From: a virus
Virus record (IMG/VR): IMGVR_UViG_3300007345_000371
Coordinates: 1-20,919 of that record
Length of the DNA: 20,919 bases
Strand: one strand, 5' to 3'
Program-made: the position numbers and the translations under genes
The notes under the pieces: generated by a model
Database searches by the model: none
Seen by the model: only the letters and a program-made list of their open reading frames with translations
What the model was told of the DNA's origin: nothing
In this document: positions 14,601 through 20,919 of the stretch, one piece after another
Layout of the letters: each line of letters begins with the position of its first letter
Numbering within the stretch: position 1 is the stretch's first letter

Positions 14601-15971
14601 TTATATTTTAATTTCGTTTGATACTGCATACAACTCTGCTTTATATCCATTACCAGTTGCTTCATGATATAACATATCTATTTCAGCATGATAACCTTTT
14701 ATTCCTAGTGTTGTATTAAATGTGTTAGAATTAAATGTTGCGTTTTGATTTGCCAATGTGTAAGGAACTTTTTGCTTTAGATCAGCATAATATTTACTTT
14801 CTCTTAGTTTGAATCCTATATCTATAGCCACCCCATTTTCATTTAATATAGTTACACCTTTCTTAGGTATTTTATATGCTTCTTCTTTTTGCGAATCTTC
14901 TATATAACCGTCTTTAATCACCCTTTCTGCTTCTGCTCTATCCATGCTCCAACCTTTTGATCCTTCGTAGTTTATAGTCATAAACGTCTTGGTTTCGCTA
15001 GAGCCATCGTTCATTATTAATGTTATATATGACGGATCATTGAATTGAGAGTTATAAAAATTGTTATACTTACTACCTTTATAGTGTTTATATATATTAG
15101 TTTTGTTAAACGTATAAAACTGGTTTCTCACGCTTAAGCCAAATGTAGGTTTGTAAGAATAAAAACTCACCCAACCATTACTGTTTTCTGAAAACCCTAA
15201 AGTAATAAACCCTGTAGCTGTAGAATAGTTTGGACTATTAGTACTTTTTTTACCACCACTTATGGAACTATGTTGTATAGATACAACATACTCGTCATGC
15301 CTAGAGTCATACATGCCATATATCTTTCCTATTTCTCCACCACCAAAGTAATCACTAGATACAAGCTCTAAGTTATCTCTAAAAAAATCTATCATACCAT
15401 AGTCTGATATTTTTTCTAATCCATTCTGTGAAAGTCTTAGTACTGCTCCTCTAGATTTATCTACAAAGTATTTCCTATTAGCATAATATGCAAAACTTTC
15501 TGGATTGTCAGATATACCAAATTTACCTGTGTATGGTACTATTTCTCCAATAACTCTAGCCCCAGTCGACGTTAATCCAACGCCTTCAGCTGTATATATA
15601 GCATCTTTATCTATAAGGGCTTTACTAACTTTATGCTGTTGAAATATATTTAAATTTGTATCTTCAGCATGTAATTTTTGTATGCTACCATTTGAAACGT
15701 CAACTGCCCTAGTAATAGATTCGGCTATTGAGAACTCGTTTGTTCTATTTGTTTTGGTCTTAGAGTTGAATACCCCAGAATAAATCATGGCATTAGATCT
15801 TCTTCTTATACCATAATCATTATCAGTAGCATATGCTCTAGCTCCATAATCAGTGCTAATGCCGTTATAATCTCCTTTTATTCTAGACTCTTCAACGTGC
15901 CATAATCCAGGTATTCTTCCACCTGTTAGTATAAAAGAGTTATAATAACATATTTCTATTTGTTTAGCCAT
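14601..15971 (-). CDS. Tail structural protein, probable nozzle/spike-associated beta-rich protein
   Basis: A 456-aa beta-rich protein. Recognisable stretches are LNIFQQHKVSKALIDKDAIY (about residues 106-125), GKFGISDNPESFAYYANRKY with FVDKSRGAVLRLSQNGLEKI (about 150-190), YGMIDFFRDNLE, and GWVSFYSYKPTFGL then NQFYTFNKTNIYKHYKGSKY (about 260-300). These phrases recur, from memory, in long structural proteins of marine podo- and myoviruses. The repeated blade-like pattern (VLRL..G..KISDYG, KIYGMYDSRHDEYVVSI) is consistent with a beta-propeller. The gene starts 1 nt after the stop of the 1323-aa gene and may be a separated C-terminal module of that protein. There is no frameshift sign, because it has its own ATG after TAGAAATATAAAATG. 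Exact place in the tail unknown. Confidence 0.75.
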   Translation of the reverse strand: MAKQIEICYYNSFILTGGRIPGLWHVEESRIKGDYNGISTDYGARAYATDNDYGIRRRSNAMIYSGVFNSKTKTNRTNEFSIAESITRAVDVSNGSIQKLHAEDTNLNIFQQHKVSKALIDKDAIYTAEGVGLTSTGARVIGEIVPYTGKFGISDNPESFAYYANRKYFVDKSRGAVLRLSQNGLEKISDYGMIDFFRDNLELVSSDYFGGGEIGKIYGMYDSRHDEYVVSIQHSSISGGKKSTNSPNYSTATGFITLGFSENSNGWVSFYSYKPTFGLSVRNQFYTFNKTNIYKHYKGSKYNNFYNSQFNDPSYITLIMNDGSSETKTFMTINYEGSKGWSMDRAEAERVIKDGYIEDSQKEEAYKIPKKGVTILNENGVAIDIGFKLRESKYYADLKQKVPYTLANQNATFNSNTFNTTLGIKGYHAEIDMLYHEATGNGYKAELYAVSNEIKI

Positions 15972-15972
15972 T

Positions 15973-18900
15973 TTATATTTCTATGTTTTTTATCACGCTA
16001 GTTACAAGTCCATCTGAGTTTACAGTTGCTAATCTATACGTAGTAGCACCTGGCTCTAAAACTTTGTAAGTACCAGCTGGTGCTGTTTCGCTTGACGTTA
16101 ATAAGTCTGTAAAAATTACATGTCCAACATCTAGATTTACAAATTTATTATTATCGTTTACAATACCTAAATACCATGGTATTAACTCTGGTCCTGTGTT
16201 TTGTGCAACCCAGTACAATGTATAATCTCCATCATTGTAAGACATTTGACTAGAAGTAAAACTTTCTGTTACTTCATTTATAGGAAAAGATATGTCTTTT
16301 TCTGCACCATATTCATCAAGTATAGTTATTGTCATAGTCCTATTAGCTATTGAGTCGTTGAAAAACGCTTCTATCGCGCTGTCATTCCAATTACTTGTAG
16401 TTCTTATTGTTATTTCACCATCTTTTATATCTCCATCAAAATAAGAGTTATAATCGCTATTAGCCATAGTTACTACCATGCTGATTCCAATTCTATTATT
16501 ATCGACTCCAGTAGTAACTAAGCTACCATTGTTTACTAATAAACCATCTAAAACTACATAGTTGTTTATACCTAAGTTAGGAGCTAGTCCTTCAGTAGGT
16601 GTTGATTCAAATGCTGGTTTAGAGTTTCTTATTTTAATTTTAAAATCTTTAGATAAAGAGCCAAATTCACTGTCAATAGCATTTATTTTTACTATTACTA
16701 TATCTTCATTGTTGTTTTTAAACTCTGGCATTATGGCATCTGTTTTTAATTTCCATGTGCTATCAGCCGGGTCTAACTCTACCTCAAATAACTCAGTAGC
16801 ACTAGCTCCACTAGCTAAAAACGTAGCTCTACTTAATGAAAAAGAAAGCGTGCCAGAAGAAGTAGGATCTAATGTAGCGCTTAAATCTCCAACGTATGTG
16901 CCAGACGGCGTATTCTCATATACATATATTACATCTCCCCATTCATCGTTTGCATCGCCATCTATCAACTCTGGTAAAGGGTATTGATCAGCAAAAACAC
17001 CTGTAGAGTAATCGTCTTGTTTTAATGTAAAGCCAGTAGGTAGATTTTCAAAGCTAGCATCAACTTCTTCGACTAAATCTCTTAATAGACCACTAGTTGA
17101 AGTTTCGTAATATATTTCAATTTTAGATTCAAAGGGTTCTGTTTCAAAAACACTTAACCCTTCGTAGTACTTACTAAACACCAATTTGTCACCTTGCGCT
17201 ATTGATTGATTTGAAGATAACGTAACGTATGGTCCTGATCCAGACGATGCAAAAGAATCTAATACAGTTATCTGCTCATTATGCTTTGGTGAAGTAACAT
17301 TCAGAGAGAAGTAATTTAAGTCATCATCAGAATAAGTAGCGTTGTCACCCTGTTGGTTTTCTGCTATTGTCAAAGCAGATGAAGATGTGTCAGCTTTAGC
17401 ATAATATACAAATGATTTATTATTGCTATTTGAACCTATATATGCTTTCATGTTTTTCACTTCAGCCACTAATGGATTTTTATTTTTTCCATAGACAAAA
17501 TCAAAAACAGTAAATCCGCCTGTTCCAGAATTATTGTCATCGCCTGACATGAATAAGTTTTGTTCATAGGCATTACCTAGGCTAATGACTTCAAGTAGCT
17601 CTGTGGAAGATGAATTAAGCTTTGATTCACCAGATAAGTAGTATAAGTCATCTTTTGTTAGCGTTATTACTACGTCGCTTGCTCCGCCTAAGTTGAATGA
17701 TATTGTTTCACCTGTTTTGAAACCTTTCCCGGTAGTTAACACCTCGACAGATATGGCGGTTTCTGTTGCGTCTACTATTATTTTAAACTGTGCATCTACA
17801 CCACTACCACTGTATGTAACACCAGAGTCACCAATCGTTTTTGTATATGGAGATCCACTCTCAGCTATGCCAGATCCTGCATTTGTTATACCTATGTCCC
17901 CAAGTTTTATTCCTCCATATTCACTATCAAATATGATTTTAGGAAATAACCTCACATCAGATCCCATTGTTCCAGGCCTATTAGTATCATTGCTGTTTAA
18001 CGATCTAGGAATTTTATTTATATTATCGCCATGCAATGATAGCCAACTTCTACCACCGGTCAGTGAATCTTGTGGAGACTCCTTTATGTTATCCCAACCA
18101 TCAAATGGATGTGGAGTGTACACGTTATAATAGTCTTGTTGCTGTTGTTTAACTACTAGTCTATATGAATACCATCCATGTGGATTATAACTTCCACCTG
18201 TTGCATCTAAATAAGTAGCCCCAGGCCCAAAGTTCATATCTGCAACGAATTTATCATCGCCACTAATTCCTTTCTCTAAAAAGCCAATAGCAAGAGATTT
18301 ACCAAACGCATCGTTAGAGCTCCAAGCCCCATCAGCATTTGCTTCAAAAGTATTATTTACTGCTCCAACTGTTATAGTGTCAGCATTCGGTAGTTCGTTT
18401 GACGATAATATTACTGGTGATTGTCTTCCAAATATATCGCAAAAAACTATTCCAACTTGATACGTTCTTCTTTGCTTGACTGTGTGATACTTATAAGTTC
18501 TATGCATCCACTGTTTTAGTCCGTCTAAGTATGGCTCGCTAGCGTCTATGCCACCAGACAAATCATAAGTGCCTTTAGTGACAGACTCAACGTTATAGTT
18601 TATACCTTTTCTACCATTGTTGTCTTTTGGATATTCATAATTTTCAACGTAGTTTCCAAATATAACTCTGTTGCCAGCTATATCCATTGCTTTTGCTAAT
18701 ACTGGCACTTGATCTGTAACTCTGTTTATTTCGCTTTCTGGTAGAACTTTAGTTGGCTCTCCAGAAGTATATTCATATTTTAAGCATTGTCTTTGATACG
18801 GGCTTCCAGATGATACAGGTCTTACTGTGTAAGATTCTATTGCGTCACTTGGATACTTTAAATCTTTTATTTTTACGCTTTTTATAGATTTAAATGAAAT

Positions 18901-19944
18901 ACCATTTGACTCTTTTAGCAAAATCTCAACTTCATCTATATGGAATGGATTTTCATAAACACCTGTAGAATATGGCGTTGTTGTAAATTCGTTTTTATTT
19001 GGTAAAGGTATTCTAAATATTATTTTATTTATTCTATTCTGCATTATATCTACAATGCCTTTTTTGTAAACCTCTTTTTTTCCAGTGAGAACTTGAGGTT
19101 CTCCAGATGTTTCATTTATCTCATCGTCAGTTAAACTGTTTGTTATAATACCTTTGTTTAGTGGTTCAAATACAGATTGCGTAAAAGGTGCTATTAGTGA
19201 ATATTCTCCATCGCTGTATTTGTACCTGTAAGAAAATCTAACAAATCTCTCTTTTAAATACTCTGATTCAACATCTGCGTTTCTAGAAATACCAACGACA
19301 CCATTGTCGGAGTGTAACATTATTGGCTTGTATGGAGCATATTTTGCTAAACTTATTGTCTCTTCTCTATTATAGTATGTATGCCCGTTGTCTAGTGCAG
19401 TTTTTATATTTATTTTTCTTGGTTGGTTTAAATTATCAGTCCAAAATAACAAATCTTCTATTATTTGTACACCAGTTATTAAGTGGTTTTTACTAAAGTT
19501 CAAAAAAGTTCCATAACATAAAGTTCTATATACATCTTCTTTTATGTCGTACAGTATTATAGCACATCCATAATTAGATGGATCATCATTAAAATCATAA
19601 TCCCAAGCTCTATCTATAGATCTAATATTGTCAGTATAAGAAGTACTAGAAAAGTTGGTAACAAAGTATACTACTCTATCATTACTTAAGTCCTCGCAAT
19701 AACCTATAACTTCATACTCTGATGTATCTGTATTTCCAGGAGTAGATCTTATTGGCAATGTAGGTGTTATGTTATTTCCAAGCTTTACATTTCCAATTAT
19801 ATTTTCAATTGCACCAACGTCAGAACCTTCTGACTCTGTAATGTGTATGTTCTGAGCTTCTCTATACTCACCTTTTGGTATTAACCTCTCGTCGAGGTCT
19901 TTATTCATTTTACCTTTAATGAAGTTTTGTTTTATTTCAGGCAT
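15973..19944 (-). CDS. Large tail nozzle/stabilisation-like structural protein with cadherin-like domain
   Basis: A 1323-aa protein. The N-terminus FIKGKMNKDLDERLIPKGEY then REAQNIHITESEGSDVGAIE is a hallmark of phage neck/tail proteins in the role of T7 gp12 or P22 gp10. A long beta-rich middle follows (residues 60-500, propeller-type strands such as VVYFVTNFSS), then SYRLVVKQQQQDYYNVYTPH at about 595-615. A cadherin-like Ig domain lies at about 1005-1108: VYENTPSGTYVGDLSA at the start, the KTDAIMPE region, and DFKIKIRNSKP at the end. A second beta domain runs at about 1109-1225. The likely role is closing the portal channel and forming the tail nozzle, with the cadherin-like part exposed for surface adhesion. 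It follows the adaptor-like gene by 7 nt. Leader TTAAATAATAATTAAATG. Family by remembered resemblance; placement by synteny. Confidence 0.83.
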   Translation of the reverse strand: MPEIKQNFIKGKMNKDLDERLIPKGEYREAQNIHITESEGSDVGAIENIIGNVKLGNNITPTLPIRSTPGNTDTSEYEVIGYCEDLSNDRVVYFVTNFSSTSYTDNIRSIDRAWDYDFNDDPSNYGCAIILYDIKEDVYRTLCYGTFLNFSKNHLITGVQIIEDLLFWTDNLNQPRKINIKTALDNGHTYYNREETISLAKYAPYKPIMLHSDNGVVGISRNADVESEYLKERFVRFSYRYKYSDGEYSLIAPFTQSVFEPLNKGIITNSLTDDEINETSGEPQVLTGKKEVYKKGIVDIMQNRINKIIFRIPLPNKNEFTTTPYSTGVYENPFHIDEVEILLKESNGISFKSIKSVKIKDLKYPSDAIESYTVRPVSSGSPYQRQCLKYEYTSGEPTKVLPESEINRVTDQVPVLAKAMDIAGNRVIFGNYVENYEYPKDNNGRKGINYNVESVTKGTYDLSGGIDASEPYLDGLKQWMHRTYKYHTVKQRRTYQVGIVFCDIFGRQSPVILSSNELPNADTITVGAVNNTFEANADGAWSSNDAFGKSLAIGFLEKGISGDDKFVADMNFGPGATYLDATGGSYNPHGWYSYRLVVKQQQQDYYNVYTPHPFDGWDNIKESPQDSLTGGRSWLSLHGDNINKIPRSLNSNDTNRPGTMGSDVRLFPKIIFDSEYGGIKLGDIGITNAGSGIAESGSPYTKTIGDSGVTYSGSGVDAQFKIIVDATETAISVEVLTTGKGFKTGETISFNLGGASDVVITLTKDDLYYLSGESKLNSSSTELLEVISLGNAYEQNLFMSGDDNNSGTGGFTVFDFVYGKNKNPLVAEVKNMKAYIGSNSNNKSFVYYAKADTSSSALTIAENQQGDNATYSDDDLNYFSLNVTSPKHNEQITVLDSFASSGSGPYVTLSSNQSIAQGDKLVFSKYYEGLSVFETEPFESKIEIYYETSTSGLLRDLVEEVDASFENLPTGFTLKQDDYSTGVFADQYPLPELIDGDANDEWGDVIYVYENTPSGTYVGDLSATLDPTSSGTLSFSLSRATFLASGASATELFEVELDPADSTWKLKTDAIMPEFKNNNEDIVIVKINAIDSEFGSLSKDFKIKIRNSKPAFESTPTEGLAPNLGINNYVVLDGLLVNNGSLVTTGVDNNRIGISMVVTMANSDYNSYFDGDIKDGEITIRTTSNWNDSAIEAFFNDSIANRTMTITILDEYGAEKDISFPINEVTESFTSSQMSYNDGDYTLYWVAQNTGPELIPWYLGIVNDNNKFVNLDVGHVIFTDLLTSSETAPAGTYKVLEPGATTYRLATVNSDGLVTSVIKNIEI

Positions 19945-19951
19945 TTAATTA

Positions 19952-20919
19952 TTATTTAATTATTTTACTTTTTCCTCTAAACGCATTAATCATGTTGTTA
20001 GTGTTTAAGTTATACAACCTTATTTTAGCGTTGCGCATAGATGCTCTTCTTTCTTTCTTGGCTCTAGCTATTTGGTATTCTGGTACACCTAACTTAGTAG
20101 AAATTACAGCATGATATATATACTTATATAGTGCATCTTCAGCTAGCTTGGATACTTTCATTTCTTCATCTGTTCCTAGACCGTCTGATATATATTTTAA
20201 TATAATAGTCTTGCCAGCCAAATCACTAGAAAAACCAAATTGACCATTTGCTTCATCTACTACAAATACACCATTAGTATTAGCCCTAGTCGGATCTAAT
20301 CCATACCTGCTACCCCTGTTAAAAACTCTATTTGATATGTAGTGAGTATACAACCAGTAGTCGCTATTATTCATATTGTCACTAAATGTAAATAAGTCGA
20401 ACTCTTTAAATTTAGTTTCAGTTGTTGATGGTGTTATTTCTGTTACGTCTCCATCTTCGTCGTATAAGTACACAGCGTCTTCATCTTGCAGTATAGACTG
20501 AGAAGGCCTACTTGTTAAACTTGTAGCTGGAAATATTGGATGCTCAAGTCCAGAGGTATCAACCCAAGACAACATTGTATACTGCACATAATCTTGTGGC
20601 ATAGCTAATGTTAAATTAGGCGGTACGTCTACTTCTTGTAGTTTTTCTACTTTTGATATATCGTAAGCAAACTCTTGTATACCTCTTTTTGCGTGAAATA
20701 TGACGTCTGATCTTTTTACTTTATTTATGACTTTGCCTTCGCCAGTGTACCCATAGACAAAGTTATTTACTATGTCTTCTAATGTTATATATCTATAGTC
20801 ACCTAGTGATCTATCAACAAAGCGAACAACTACTACTGAATTTTCTGCAGGTAGACTAGATGAAAATGTTATTAAACCAGTATTAGGATTGTAAGAGTAG
20901 TTTGATTGATTTATTTCTA
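19952..20919 (-). CDS. Head-tail adaptor / tail tubular A-like structural protein, 5' end outside window
   Basis: The frame is open through the right edge, giving at least 321 residues; the ATG at 20602 is internal. Residues before it include FVDRSLGDYRYITLEDIVNN and DISKVEKLQEVDVPPNLTLA, which run smoothly into MPQDYVQYTMLSWVDTSGLE. The phrase VPP.L...MPQDYV.Y..LSWVD..G.EH.I.P recurs, from memory, in neck proteins of marine podovirus-like phages. The C-terminal region is helical (KVSKLAEDALYKYIYHAVIS), then basic (ARAKKERRASMRNAKIRLYN), as expected for a ring protein that contacts portal and nozzle. It precedes the nozzle-like gene in the order of T7 gp11-gp12. Function is inferred from order and remembered resemblance; a minor virion protein is the alternative. 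Confidence 0.7.
   Translation of the reverse strand, partial: EINQSNYSYNPNTGLITFSSSLPAENSVVVVRFVDRSLGDYRYITLEDIVNNFVYGYTGEGKVINKVKRSDVIFHAKRGIQEFAYDISKVEKLQEVDVPPNLTLAMPQDYVQYTMLSWVDTSGLEHPIFPATSLTSRPSQSILQDEDAVYLYDEDGDVTEITPSTTETKFKEFDLFTFSDNMNNSDYWLYTHYISNRVFNRGSRYGLDPTRANTNGVFVVDEANGQFGFSSDLAGKTIILKYISDGLGTDEEMKVSKLAEDALYKYIYHAVISTKLGVPEYQIARAKKERRASMRNAKIRLYNLNTNNMINAFRGKSKIIK

Noticed and set aside
19952-20602. ATG at 20602 as the start of the adaptor-like protein
   Set aside because: The frame continues open to 20919 with coherent protein sequence, and the residues just before the Met (VDVPPNLTLA) form part of a familiar phrase with MPQDYV.
1-20919. tRNA genes, CRISPR arrays, integrase, attachment sites or insertion sequences
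   Set aside because: No cloverleaf-like segment, regular direct repeats with spacers, recombinase motifs or terminal inverted repeats were seen, and coding sequence occupies almost every base.

Overview
The window looks like part of an AT-rich tailed-phage genome (about one third G+C by eye), probably a marine podovirus-like phage infecting a Bacteroidetes/Flavobacteriia host. It contains virion tail and internal-protein genes, an endolysin and holin-like genes, and phage-type ribonucleotide reductase and PhoH genes. The host guess rests on two things seen here. Gene starts lack Shine-Dalgarno sequences and instead have A/T-only leaders, and one secreted protein has a typical Bacteroidetes signal peptide ending AAMAQ. 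Marine origin is inferred from remembered resemblance of several proteins to marine phage proteins; no search was run.

Layout. At the left edge (2-472, + strand) is the 3' end of a class I ribonucleotide reductase large subunit, ending in a CxxC tail. A rho-independent hairpin (481-510) separates it from a convergent minus-strand block that fills the rest of the window. That block is read right to left and has no intergenic gap longer than 25 nt, so it is probably one late transcript. In transcription order it has a structural half: a head-tail adaptor-like protein (partial at the right edge), a 1323-aa tail nozzle/stabilisation-like protein with a cadherin-like domain, a 456-aa tail protein, a 233-aa gp14-like internal virion protein, a 624-aa internal protein, a 2056-aa giant protein and a 574-aa protein. 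The order and sizes parallel the T7 gp11-gp12-gp14-gp15-gp16 series, although sequence similarity to T7 itself is not evident. The 2056-aa and 574-aa frames appear to be two pieces of one gp16-like giant protein separated by a one-base frame change.

The second half is a lysis and accessory block: an N-acetylmuramoyl-L-alanine amidase, a Lys/Cys-rich small protein, a 58-aa small protein, a holin-like membrane protein, a second small membrane protein, a secreted 134-aa protein, a 48-aa basic protein with a GTG start, a PhoH-type ATPase, a small HExxH metallopeptidase-like protein and a DUF5872-like basic protein. Two of these (58 aa and 48 aa) are short enough to be missed by default gene calling.

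How it works together, as inference: the structural genes build the neck, tail nozzle and DNA-ejection machinery, and the amidase and membrane proteins lyse the cell. The giant internal protein carries a metallopeptidase motif, a polynucleotide-kinase/zeta-like P-loop kinase and a HAD phosphatase, so it may deliver several enzymes into the cell with the DNA. No tRNA, CRISPR array, insertion sequence, integrase, attachment site or origin was seen, and there is no gene-free stretch above 300 nt.
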